41,460 nucleotides of DNA from Oehlia diaphana (Eukaryota > Glomeromycota > Glomeromycetes > Glomerales > Glomeraceae), in NCBI GenBank assembly GCA_003833135.1, contig QZLH01000257.1:68302-109761 (forward strand), read 5' to 3'. The position numbers and the translations under genes are program-made. How positions within the stretch are numbered: position 1 is the first letter of the stretch; every line of letters begins with the position of its first letter. Positions 31,088 to 41,460 of the stretch are shown here, piece after piece. The notes beneath the pieces are model-generated. The model was not told the origin of the DNA and ran no database searches. It saw only the letters and a program-made list of their open reading frames with translations.

Positions 31088-33904
31088 TCAGGACCCAATT
31101 ACATGGTTAAATGAATGATGACAAATGTCTTTACTCTTTTTTTACCTTTAATTGTTAATTTTAAGTTTATAATATATACTACTACAATCTAAAAATACAA
31201 TATTATATTCATATTTTAAAAATTTTATATATCAATTAGAATTATGCAAAAATTATAATATTCATTTATTTAAACTTCTTCCAATTAAAAGAAAAACTTT
31301 TTAATGTTTTTCAATATAATAATGGCATTTAATAATATAAAAAAAAAATTGTTCAACATTTATATTAATAATAATCATAAATTCTTTATCTTATTTTTAT
31401 ATAATTAAATATTCATTTTAAATCCTTATTTAACTTATTTTTTATATTAATACAATAATCCTTTTAATACCTTATTTAAAAACACATAAATATTGGATTT
31501 TCATCCCAAAACACCTATATGAAAACTGAAAACTGAATTAGCAGAAGATATTCTGGTCAAATTCAATATTATTATAAGTATATAATTAGAACTTCTAATA
31601 AGATTAAAGCTCATCAATTTTCATTTCAGAGATCAATTACACGATCCTGAAACTTCTTCCTCATGAATTTATCAATTTTATTCTAAAGGGTTTGCTTCTA
31701 ATGATGAGTTTCATATAAATTCTCCATCATTCTTCCTATCCCCAAACCCAATAATTTAATTATAACATATATCAAATGGTATAAGCCAGCACCAAACCAG
31801 TATAAACATCTAATCTAGTTTCTTATGATGAATAATTTTATTCTCTTATCAATTAATGGAAAGAATACACAACTGAAGAATCGTGAAAAGCCCATGTTTC
31901 TCAATACCATGTTCATTGGTCAGAGATATACTAGTTGCATTATTTTAATCCTATATGCTTTACTTTGCATGGTTGACCCATGCATTGCCTTTTTCTTATA
32001 GTTGCTATTGTTATTATACCTATTTTTGCTTTAGTTGAATATAAAATTAATAAACTAGAAAGAATAAAGAATAAAGATAAGAATTGAATGAAGAACAAAT
32101 ATTAGTAAAAGAGATGAAATAGATTGAAAGGTTTTATTAGTTGGATTTTATTCAAAATTAAATACATATTAAAAATGGCAGATTAAATAATTATACTTGC
32201 TCAAAACCAACAATGACCTTCTCACTTCAACAATTCAATATTTTCATTTCATAATTTTTCTAATACCATTATACAGTCCAATTAATGATCAGTTTAGAAA
32301 AAATTTTATACCAATTTTTCAACTTACTAATAAACAGAGAAACTTCATATGTAAAAACTTACATAGCCAAAATGGATATGTTGATATATTAAATATATCT
32401 GACGAAACTCGGACCAAACAGGTCATACATGTTAATCATTTTTTGGAAGATATTATGACATTATGTGACCAAAATTATTCTAGACCAATTCAGTATTCTT
32501 TATAAATATATATTATATTATATACTCACAAATTATTAAATTCTATTGATTAGCATGTATTAAAATTGGTATATGAATTTACTTTATGAATATCTCGGAC
32601 AAATATTTAAATATGGTTTATTATACTTGGATTTGAATTAAATATTATTAATATAGTTAAAGAAAAATATATAATTTCAATAATAGATTCATGTTAAAAA
32701 TGAAAAATATCTGAAAATATGAAATGCTATACCAACAATTGGATTATCAATGTTAAATACAAGATTTTCATTTATTCTCTGGATTGGAAAAAATCGGATA
32801 CACGAAAAAGTTCCACAAGCACGTGAATTCTTTTTATATTGGTTCTACTGATCCTTGATTACTTCTAATTTATACAAGCTGTGCATCTGGTGCACTGCCA
32901 CTGGGGCTTAAGCATGTTAATCAAGGGAAGCTGTTATACATTATTTAGTAACTTATAATAAATCACCTGATAATTACAGAAAAAATTACAAACAGCATAA
33001 TTTTATGGCAAAAAGAATCCTATTCATCAATATATTAAAGTAGATCATTACAATAATTAGCTTTTTATTAATATCATCAAATATTGTATATACAAATAGT
33101 TCTTACATTTAAATATATGCACTATGGATTGTTATTACATGTCAATTTAATAATGATAAAGTAGAACAAATATGTAATATTAAAACTATAAAAAAATGTA
33201 ATCTATTTTTAGTCAGAATCTTTTTTAAAATCAAACAAATTATAATGAGAGAATTTAATATCAGCCACATAATTAATATTATATACAAGAAATTAAACTA
33301 CTAGTAATGTTTGTATTTGAAATAATGTTATAAATTGGATAAGGAAGTAATTGATTTAAAGAAACAAATTGTTTTTTTAAATGTCAGACTTTCTTCAGTT
33401 GTTGTAAAGTAAGTTTCATTACTATTCACATGATTTTAATAATTTTATTCTACTAAAATTTGCATGGTTTTTTGTGGAAAACTATAATTTAGAAACTTTC
33501 AAGAAGCATCTTCCAAGAAATTTCTTGAATGAAAAACTTTAGAAGCATATTCCAAACTGGTGTTGTTGGTAATTCTGATTCATGCCCTTGATTTAATACT
33601 AACAAATGATTTGAACTTCAGTTGACTTTAGATGGTAATATTGATTTCTTATAATTACTTATATAAATTATTAATGTATTATTGCTTAGAAAAAGTAATA
33701 AGATGGGCTCATTATTATCGTGGGTTGTGTACCTGGCTAAGTAATAAATAAAGCCTGGCTGTTACATTATTACAAAATTTTTTCGCCAATTTCTTAATTT
33801 GATTATTTATGAAAAAAGAATGTGAAAAATTTCATTATTTCAGGTGTTGATGTGGCTTTTAATGTGACTTTGACAATTTTTCTATAGTGTGCACAGCCTT
33901 CTAT
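31088..33904. other. Gene-poor stretch with one doubtful frame
   Basis: A plus-strand frame at 32197-32505 would encode 102 aa with KQRNFICKNLHSQNGYVDIL and IHVNHFLEDIMTLCDQN. It has protein-like composition in its second half, but no nearby ATG with support and no recognised family. A retroelement remnant is possible. A GC-richer patch at about 32870-32935 is unexplained. Otherwise nothing was seen. Confidence 0.4.
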
Positions 33905-34610
33905 CTTTAATATATAATAGGAACTGAAGAATAATTTTTTATAAATTTATCATGTTTTGCTTTTTTTTTTTATTTTTCCATCCATAAAAACTTGTTAAAT
34001 AAACAATTTTGAAAAATTTGTGTAATAACTATATTTAAATTTAAAATAAATTCATTAAAGTTTTGCAATAATTTTTATTTCAAAAATTCACTATCCTTTA
34101 AATGTATAATACAAATAACAGTTGATTTTTTATGTGAAGGAGTAAGCAATGCCAGGAGTTGAGGATAAAAATTAGTAAACTGATGCAGGAGAAAATTGGT
34201 TGAAAGTGGATAATGTTGTTTATTAGAAAAAGAAAGGTTCAAATGGATGGATTAATTATCTAAATTAGAGTTAAAGTTGATGGACCTTCTATCTATATTA
34301 TCTATAATATATAATAGTAACTAAAAAATATTTTTTATAAATTTCCCATGTTTGGCTTTCTTTTATTTATCCATTTATAAAACTTGTTAAATAGGCATTT
34401 TCTTATTTAGAATGAAAATTAGTGTAACAACTATATTCAAATTTAAAATAAATTTATTAAAGATTCACAATAATTTATGTTTAAAAATTTTCTTATCTTT
34501 TAAATGTAGATAGTCAATTTTCATGTAGAAGAGTAATGCCAGAAGTTGAAAACAACAATTAGTTAACTGATGCAGAAGAAAAATTTGTTGAAAGAAGATA
34601 ATGCTTCTTT
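33905..34610. repeat. Tandem direct duplication, unit about 310 bp, offset about 390 bp
   Basis: Copy A (33905-34219) and copy B (34302-34610) share TATATAATAG, ATTTTTTATAAATTT, AAAACTTGTTAAATA, ATATTYAAATTTAAAATAAA, TTCATTAAAG/TTTATTAAAG, GTAATGCCAGAAGTTGA-type sequence and AACTGATGCAG. They are clearly diverged, with many transitions. The minus frame at 34465-34683 falls inside copy B and has no counterpart in copy A. Confidence 0.85.
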
Positions 34611-36015
34611 GTGAAGGTAGTTTCAAACAAATGGTAATTGAAAGTTGATAGATTATAGAGAACAACTTTTGTTTTGTTATCATTTTATTCTGTTAAATGA
34701 TTGGAAAGTATCCTAAGGAACTTGATGCATATCACCATTAATAGAATTAGCAAAAAACTTTCATAATTTAAGCAATTACTATATAGTATCAAACTATCTT
34801 TAGGAGGTGGTGGAAAAACTTAAGGAATTCAAAAAATAGTGGATGGGTTAAATTTTATAAATCCTTTTAGGAGTGTAAAGAGGAAAAGGAAATCGAATTA
34901 GAATTGCAAGATTGCAATGATATTATAGTATTCTGTTTTATATATAATAGACATTCACTTGCTTAGAACAAAAGATTGATGTAATACCTGCTGTACATTA
35001 AAACCAGTGCATTAATTTAAGTACATGGGTAAAAAAGAATTCTAAAAAACTTACCTTGTTGGATTAAAGTTTTAATATATTATGTTTTAAAAATTTTAAG
35101 TTCTTTTGAATTGGAAACTATTATATAATTATTGCAATATTATGGAAGGAAATTGATATAGTAGCAATCAGAAATAATTTAATGCTTTAATAAATTATTA
35201 GACTTCAACATCTTATCAATCAGAAGTTGATCATATAAAGAATCAAAACAAATTGAACTTCAAAATTTAAGCAATAGAAGTCAACTTGAGATATATTAAA
35301 TATATCAGCAATCATGATCTTGATTTTATTTGATAATAGTTATAGCCTTTATATTATAAGATGCCTACAAATTTTGGTATAAGAATATTTTTTTTACTTT
35401 AACTCTTTACAAAATAATCTTGCAAAACTTATATTTAGATAAAGTAACACAATTTTATGCAGAAAGTGTGGCTGTAATAACTAATTTCCCACTGGAACAT
35501 ATTATTGCTTTCTCTGTAGTCCATCAAGCTATGAAGGATAATCCATGGATTGAACAGGATATTTTAAGAAATATAGTAAATGGCGCCATTTCTTTAGCAA
35601 AAATGAATATTCCTAAAGTGGCATGACTCTACATTTACTTTTTCACCATATTTCTTTACTTTCATAACTTTTCAAAAATTCTTTTACTTTTCCAATAATT
35701 TTATTTTTATTATTGTTGCTCATCATTCAGCTACATCTAAAAAGAAATTTTAAAACTTTAAAAGCTTCAATAAATCTAAAATAACTCAGTTCTATACTCA
35801 GCTGACATGGATAACAAAATGAAAATTCAAGTTATTTATTACATAAGCAAAGGATACAATAGTTTAAGAATTAGGGCTTATTTCCTTGGAAACATTTGAT
35901 TTCACCCCTCATTATATTAGAAATATTTCTTATAAAGAAAAATATTTCAGACAATGGTCAATATTCCCTTCGTCTTTAACCTTATCATCATCATTGATAC
36001 AAAACATTTCATCTG
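34611..36015. other. Gene-poor stretch with one exon-like frame
   Basis: A plus frame ending at 35626 reads KVTQFYAESVAVITNFPLEH and IIAFSVVHQAMKDNPWIEQD, with protein-like composition and no low complexity. A pyrimidine-rich segment and TTTAG at about 35434-35438 could act as a splice acceptor. No ATG or donor partner was identified. The family is not recognised. Confidence 0.4.
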
Positions 36016-36206
36016 TCTGGATCAAATAATGAATTTGAAAGAATGATTCTGGCTAACAAGAAACCTGATTTACAAATTTTGTTAGATATAAAGGAAAGTG
36101 AAATGGTCCTAGTAGAGATTTCATAATTATTTCCTCAACAAGATAAAAAGGTCACAGACTAGAAAAAGTTAGTTCATATGTGTGAAGATTGTTTTGTTGA
36201 TTGATA
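36016..36206 (+). pseudogene. Decayed coding fragment with KKPD...E pattern
   Basis: The plus frame reads SGSNNEFERMILANKKPDLQ, ILLDIKESEMVLVEIS, stop, LFPQQDKKVTD, stop (TAG), KKLVHMCEDCFVD. The KKPD, VEIS and KKLVHMCED spacing resembles proteins of arbuscular mycorrhizal fungi in which a KxPD segment precedes a GE(I/V) segment and a K-L-x-x-x-x-K-D segment, possibly a PD-(D/E)XK-like fold. This assignment is weak. Two in-frame stops show that it is not functional. Confidence 0.35.
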
Positions 36207-38594
36207 TATTATTGGATTTTTCATTATTAACTTAATAATTGGTATTTCATATTACAGTTATTAATTTATCTTGATTACTAACAAATATATGGGTTATAAT
36301 TGTTTTCTTTTAGAAATCAACTATTTATAAAGAAGATAAAATTATAGTATAAGATTAATTACTAAATGAAAATTAGAAATTATTTATCCCATCACATAAG
36401 CTATAGAAAAGAAAACATACATCTTTTATCTTGCATATAAAAAAAACCAATAATAGGAAATTTTAATCTTACAAACAACCTCAAAGCAAAATTCAAAAAA
36501 GATGAAGGGATGCAAAAATTAATTACCTGATTTGACTTAACTATGTCCCTTATCCCTTCTTCATATAAATACATAAAGCAAGAAAAGGGATTTTTTAAAA
36601 GAAAGATATAATTTTAGTTATTATTCTATTTTTAATATATGAATATAAAATCAGGTCATAAAGTCAATTTTAGTATAATTTGGCAAAAGTAATTAGAAAA
36701 AAAAATGGAAAATAGCCAGAAATTTATGGAAACTTAATTGCTCAATTAATTCTGAATAATTTGTATATTACTTAATTTAATTAACTTAATACATGTTTCT
36801 TAATACTTATTCTTTTTCAAAGTAAAAGAAAATAATACAAAATTTATTTAATTAGTACAATATAATATTCAACAGTTACCAGCTTGTATGTAACATGGCT
36901 AACAACATATATGAGGAGACTGAATAGAAGACAAGTTGATGAGATGGTGACAAAGTCTAGACTAATCTTGTAATATAGGACAAAAATTTCAGCTACTTAA
37001 AACACATGGCCTGAAATAAAATTCATATAAATTGCATAATTAAGTAAAATGATATTAAGTACAAATTCTTCATATATTATGATATTTTATTAGAAATTCA
37101 TTAAAACACTTCAAAAAACTTCATTGTACTTAATAGAATTTAGGAACAAATTTTATATTAATATTGGTAATTTCTTTTGATTTCTGATGAGACTTCTTTG
37201 GGCACAGCAGACAATTATGCAGTAAAGTTATTTGAGAAAGATAATGATGAATGGAAATTCATTAATTTGATTTATTATTATTGAATCATATTTGTAGTTC
37301 TACTTAATAATTCAATTCATAAATTAATAATTCTAAATAGAGTATGAAATTGAGGTGAAGATACCATTTGAACCTTTTGAACTTCCTTCATCTTATCTTC
37401 TCCTTTTCAAGGCGCTCCTTCCAAGAAGATAACAATTAATTCAAAAATTTCTAATTCAAGTTCCAATCCATATGACTATCCCAGTTTTATAGTAAGATGA
37501 TTTAACCAGATGGAACTCAACATATGAAATGATAGAAGTAGAACTTAGATCAAGCAAATTTATGGTTCTATTATAATTTAAACCCTATAAAAAATATTGC
37601 CCAAACATTGTTAAATTTTTTGTTCAGAAAATTGGCCCCGTTCTAAACATTTACTTGACATTTATTGAAAATTCATCATGATATTGCACATTTTTTATGT
37701 GGTTAAAATTCTCAATTTCCACATCTTGTATTAAATTGTAACAAATATTGTATAATAGCATGAGAGTGTTTAAAAAATTGACCCCATTCCAAATATTTAT
37801 TGGACAAACATTTTTTATAGAGATATTTTTTATTTCATTAGTATATTTTGGATATTTGATAGAAATCAGATTAAAAATCTCAAAACAAAAGTCAATAAAC
37901 AAGGCAATTCAATGTTTGATGTATTAATATTAGATAAGAAGATATCAAGGTTCAATATAAAGCTGAAAGATCTAATTTCATTTGACAAATAATTCTTCTA
38001 GCAAAACAATATACTTTTATTTCTTTAGATTAGAGATGAATCTATAAATAGCTGATACACATCTTTATAATAGCATTAAGAAAAATTTAGAAGGCACTGA
38101 ATTTGGCATTTTATGGTAAAACCCAGAAGCAAATAATGTTTTTAGTTGAATCTCAATAAATCAATTATTATTATATTCAGATTTTATTTTATCAATAATT
38201 TATAAGATATTTAATCACATTATAGCATATGTGATAATTTTATTTAAATAATACTCTTATAAGATGGAGGATATCAAGAACTAAAAATATTCTATGAAAT
38301 AATAGTCTTAAAGTATATTACTTTATTAGCATGAATTGAGATGTTTTATTCTACTCCAAAACCTAAGAAATGGGAATGCAACATTAATAGCATATCCATA
38401 AAAGTTACAAATCAGAAGGATGGACTTTATAGATAACCTTATATTCTCTACCTTTACTAAAAGATTATTTACCAGCAAAGTATCTTAAAGGCTGATCCTT
38501 ACTGTTTAATAGATCACTACTTGATTACACTAGATAAAGCAATACTAGTGAGAATTCTCAGCAATGAACAATTAATTACCTTGGTACAATTTTT
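36207..38594. other. Gene-poor AT-rich stretch
   Basis: No intact frame with coding character. Two direct repeats (37628-37664 and 37774-37809) lie in it and are listed separately. The minus frame 37651-37902 overlaps them and is not accepted. Confidence 0.5.
37628..37809. repeat. Direct repeat of about 37 bp, 146 bp apart
   Basis: AAAATTGGCCCCGTTCTAAA at 37628 and AAAATTGACCCCATTCCAAA at 37774, each continuing ACATTTACTTGACA/TATTTATTGGACA. Many of the differences are transitions. Confidence 0.65.
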
Positions 38595-39615
38595 GCTCAA
38601 CCTAAAGTTCTTAAAAGCCAGCTGGACTCAGTCTCCATATTTAAACCAATATGCATAATTAATGAAATTGTGAAAGATACTAAAAAAAACACATTGTAAA
38701 AAATTGGGAATAGAATAACATATAAAGTAGGAAGAAGTACTAGTAAAAGTAAAATTCCAAATTGGTTTATACAAGTAGCAAATAAGTTAATTAAAGACAA
38801 AATTTGAGAGAAGTTTATTGTTGTTTTGAGTTATTAGTAAAGAAATGAGGGAATAGTTAAAAGTTATTTGGAAGATTTAGAAAACATATTTAAAGAACTA
38901 AGCTAATTTAGAACAATTGTTAGAAATTGATAATGGGTTTGACATAAATAAGTGTTCATGAAATTTAAAAGATGATTTAAATTAGAAGAGTTCTTTATAA
39001 AAGGTTTAGATATAGTGAGAATGAAATTTTACATATTTACAAAATTTAATTAAAAAAGATAATAAGTGTAGTATTGGATGATGCTATAGTAAAAGTATTA
39101 TATAAGAAACATCTAATGATAATGAATAATTTTGATGTGTTTGGATTAGAATTAATGATGATATTTGCAGCTTTAATAACAGTTAAATTTAATAGTAGAA
39201 TTGAAGCTTATAATGATAATTTGGAAATTTATAATATATGAAATCACTGAGAAATTAATGTTCAACATGACATATATTGAATGTTAATTCAATTATTGAA
39301 AATAGTGTATGATTTTGCAAAGAAAAATAATTTAATTATTCAATAAATAAGGCAAAAAAATTTAGAAATGATATCTCAGATCAATTATGCAAAGTGGATT
39401 TATTGGAATATAATAATAATCATAAAATATTTATTAATATTAATGATGATGTAGCAATTAGCATAGGATTAATGATTAAAGCAATTCATAAAGAAATTAA
39501 TCAGTACAGATATAAAGCTGAATGGTTAGTGTTTAATATGATATTAATAGATTGATTTAATAGATATAGATATTATTATATGATTGATGATCTTGTCAAA
39601 AGAACTTCCTCTTAA
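38595..39615 (+). pseudogene. Decayed coding region with mostly TGA interruptions
   Basis: Several adjoining plus frames look protein-like. Frame 38595-38837 reads KIGNRITYKVGRSTSKSKIP and NWFIQVANKLIKDKI, with one TAA and one TGA inside. Frame 39050-39346 (98 codons) contains three TGA codons but no TAA or TAG, and includes SVVLDDAIVKVLYKKH and FGLELMMIFAALITVKF. Frame 39346-39615 (89 codons) contains one TGA only and includes KVDLLEYNNNHKIFININDD and IHKEINQYRYKAEWLVF. Frames change at 39346. The simplest reading is an old gene or transposon damaged by C-to-T changes that turned TGG into TGA. I do not recognise the family. Confidence 0.4.
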
Positions 39616-40785
39616 TAGTCAATGCTTAAGTATAATTCAAAATCAATGCATAACATTGAATACACCAATGTCATGAATGTTTGAATGAAATGTTTATTTT
39701 ATTTGTTATGTTTATTTTATTAATTATAGTTATTATATTAGACATATCACTTATTATATTTATTTTGTTAATTATTTTTTTCTATTATACTTAAAATGTA
39801 CAAAAAAGTAGGGTAAAGGAGAAGTACAAGAAAATAACATCAAAAACAATGATAAAAATAACTCCTTTAATTATAGAGGCTAAGAAGGTAGTGGTAAATG
39901 GTATAATTGAATAAGTGACATCCCCTTAAGGTCACAGTTGATGCTCTCATAAAATATGTAATACAATATAGAAGAAGATACTAATTTAATATTAAAATAG
40001 AAGGATTGCATTATCAATGGCAGATTTAGGAATAATTTGGAATAATATATAGTAAAGCAGAATGAATAAGAATTATCTTCTCTAACACATTATGATATAT
40101 ATCAAACTGAAACAATAAAGTAAAGAACTTGGTAAATGTAAATTCTACCCAATAACCACTCTTAATTTCTCAACAAGATTAAAGAGATATTTCAGATGTA
40201 TTCTAAGAAATTTCTTATTCATATGTGTGTGAGGCATTGATAGATGATAAGAAAGCTTTAATTGCCTTCATGGATTAATCTGAAGAGGCTTCTGTATACT
40301 TACTAGCAAAATTTGAAGGCTTATCTCTTATGAAGTTTTCAACTACTCACCACTTATTCTATAAAGACTTTTACCTGGTATAAGCATTGCACCAAATGCA
40401 AGTATGCTTAGAGCATTATTTCAAAATCATGCAGAATCAGATGAAACTTTATCTTGACCATAAAGCATGAAGTGGAAAAAAAGGATGACATAGTAGTTCA
40501 GCCTGGGATGCTTGACAAAGTATGTTTTGCATAAATTAATTTTATCTAACATGTTTGCTGATATAGTAGATATAATTACAGTAAGATTAACACAAGTCCT
40601 TGTGCTAAGGTTATGAAATATAATATTATTGGAGTCAATCTGGTTCACTATTACCTTAACTATACATTCTATAAAATTCAGAGGATTGACATATTCCAAA
40701 TGCACCAAATGTACCAATTTGGAATTAATATTTAAATTTACAGTATTAAGACTGAGATAAATAATAATGATTGATTATATATGTA
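39616..40785. other. AT-rich stretch with a decayed coding frame
   Basis: Plus frame 40213-40470 is open for 85 codons except for two TAA codons (40276, 40381). It reads SYSYVCEALIDDKKALIAFM, SEEASVYLLAKFEGLSLMKF and YFKIMQNQMKLYLDHKA. The TAA codons could be former CAA. Opposite and partly overlapping is a minus frame 40427-40717 with TIISANMLDKINL-like sequence, weakly reminiscent of a retroelement protease, but I do not accept it as a gene. The rest holds nothing recognisable. Confidence 0.35.
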
Positions 40786-41460
40786 CAGTGCGTGGAAATA
40801 AATCACCAGTTACGTGATTACCGATCATTTATTTGTTTACCTTCAAAACCTGTTATGTTGATCATTTTGTTATCAATTTACCCCTGGTTTTTTGCCACGT
40901 ATTGCCAAGACTTTCATGTATAAGACATGGTTGATAAAAAAAAAGAACTTTCTATTTTTGAACGTAGAGAAGTTGTTGGAGCCTGGAAATGTGGTTTTAG
41001 TGAGAGAAAAATTGCTGAAGCTTTAGACCATCCTCAAAGTACTGTTCATGATGTTATTTCTGGTTACAGAGACCACGGATATGAAGTCCCACCTCTTAGA
41101 CCTGGCAGACCACCAATTATGACTGAAAGGGATGTTCGGCATTTAACAAACATTCTTAAAAAAGATAGAAAAATAAACCTTGGAAAATTACGTGAAGATT
41201 TTGTCAGTTCAACTACAAAAAATGTCTGTAAAAAAACTTTAAGCAAATACCTTCATGAACAAGGTTTTTATAGTCAAGTTGGTGTCAGAAAACCATTTGT
41301 AAGTGAGAAAAATAGGATAAAAAGGCTTACCTGGGCCAGAGAACGAAGAGAATGGTTAGATGAATGGGAAAGTGTGATCTGGAGTGATGAATCCAAGTTT
41401 GAACTGTTTAGGGGAGATGGTAGAAGATTGGTTTGGAGGCGGCCTCACGAAAAGTATGAT
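40784..41460 (+). mobile_element. Tc1/mariner transposon, left end and 5' part (runs off the window)
   Basis: TA at 40784-40785 is followed by CAGTGCGTGGAAATAAATC, which has the CAGTG start of Tc1-type terminal repeats next to the TA target dinucleotide. The transposase begins 141 bp inside. The right end lies beyond the window. Confidence 0.85.
40927..41460 (+). CDS. Tc1/mariner transposase, N-terminal 178 codons (partial)
   Basis: The frame is open from ATG 40927 to the window edge. It cuts and pastes its own element by binding the terminal repeats and catalysing strand transfer with a DDE/DDD triad. Residues about 8-50 form the first helix-turn-helix (FERREVVGAWKCGFSERKIA), followed by the GRPP motif at 60-63 and a second helix-turn-helix (about 65-115). 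Residues 151-161 (IWSDESKFELF) contain the first catalytic Asp, D154, in its usual context. There is no stop or frameshift in the visible half, and the base composition is less AT-biased than in the neighbouring DNA, which suggests a young copy. Whether the remaining catalytic residues are intact cannot be seen. Confidence 0.93.
   Translation, partial: MVDKKKELSIFERREVVGAWKCGFSERKIAEALDHPQSTVHDVISGYRDHGYEVPPLRPGRPPIMTERDVRHLTNILKKDRKINLGKLREDFVSSTTKNVCKKTLSKYLHEQGFYSQVGVRKPFVSEKNRIKRLTWARERREWLDEWESVIWSDESKFELFRGDGRRLVWRRPHEKYD

Noticed and set aside
38597..38800. Hydrophobic minus-strand frame resembling a membrane protein
   Set aside because: It is antisense to a more protein-like, though decayed, plus-strand frame, and its hydrophobicity follows from antisense of lysine and asparagine codons.
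40427..40717. 96-codon minus-strand frame with ISANMLDKINL, weakly like a retropepsin
   Set aside because: The catalytic D-(T/S)-G triad is not present, and the opposite strand has an overlapping coding-like frame; too weak to call.
41064..41246. Minus-strand frame inside the transposase gene
   Set aside because: It is the antisense shadow of the Tc1/mariner transposase on the plus strand.

Overview
The window looks like nuclear DNA of an arbuscular mycorrhizal fungus, most probably Rhizophagus irregularis or a close relative (inference, no database was searched). The reasons are very AT-rich intergenic DNA, genes with short GT-AG introns, several divergent copies of BTB-BACK-TLDc proteins and MATA-HMG proteins (two families known to be greatly expanded in these fungi), and a dense layer of small inverted-repeat elements, mariner-type transposons and decayed coding fragments.

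Layout. 0-2.6 kb: AT-rich DNA with two coding-like fragments on the minus strand, a 153-bp inverted-repeat element and the broken C-terminus of a Tc1/mariner transposase. 2.6-3.7 kb: a two-exon BTB-BACK gene that has lost its TLDc domain. 5.0 kb: a 180-bp hAT-like MITE with an 8-bp target duplication (7 of 8 bases matching). 5.7-7.2 kb: a full two-exon BTB-BACK-TLDc gene. 7.8-8.1 kb: an open MATA-HMG frame without a start codon, with a T/A homopolymer tract at the place where the start should be. 11.7-12.0 kb: a frameshifted BTB pseudogene. 12.1 and 19.3 kb: two copies of one MITE family, the second carrying a nested 117-bp insertion. 12.3-19.2 kb: gene-poor. 20.1-20.9 kb: a pyrimidine tract with a 30-bp minisatellite. 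22.3-24.0 kb: the third BTB-BACK-TLDc gene, with a C-terminal membrane segment. 26.2-26.6 kb: an intact MATA-HMG gene. 28-40.7 kb: gene-poor DNA with decayed fragments, including a MULE transposase piece, a tandem duplication and a stretch whose frames are interrupted mainly by TGA. 40.8 kb to the edge: the left end and N-terminal 178 codons of an open Tc1/mariner transposase.

How the genes relate. The three BTB genes share the same intron position and phase, so they are recent paralogues. BTB-BACK proteins usually act as CUL3 ubiquitin-ligase adaptors, and TLDc domains are linked to oxidative-stress resistance and V-ATPase binding. The two MATA-HMG frames are probably DNA-binding proteins of the mating-type HMG group. 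They lie in copies of one roughly 2-kb segment (about 7758-10070 and 26229-28280) that also keep short conserved non-coding blocks upstream of the HMG frame. A BTB-TLDc gene lies near each HMG copy. No RNA gene, CRISPR array or bacterial-type operon was seen.
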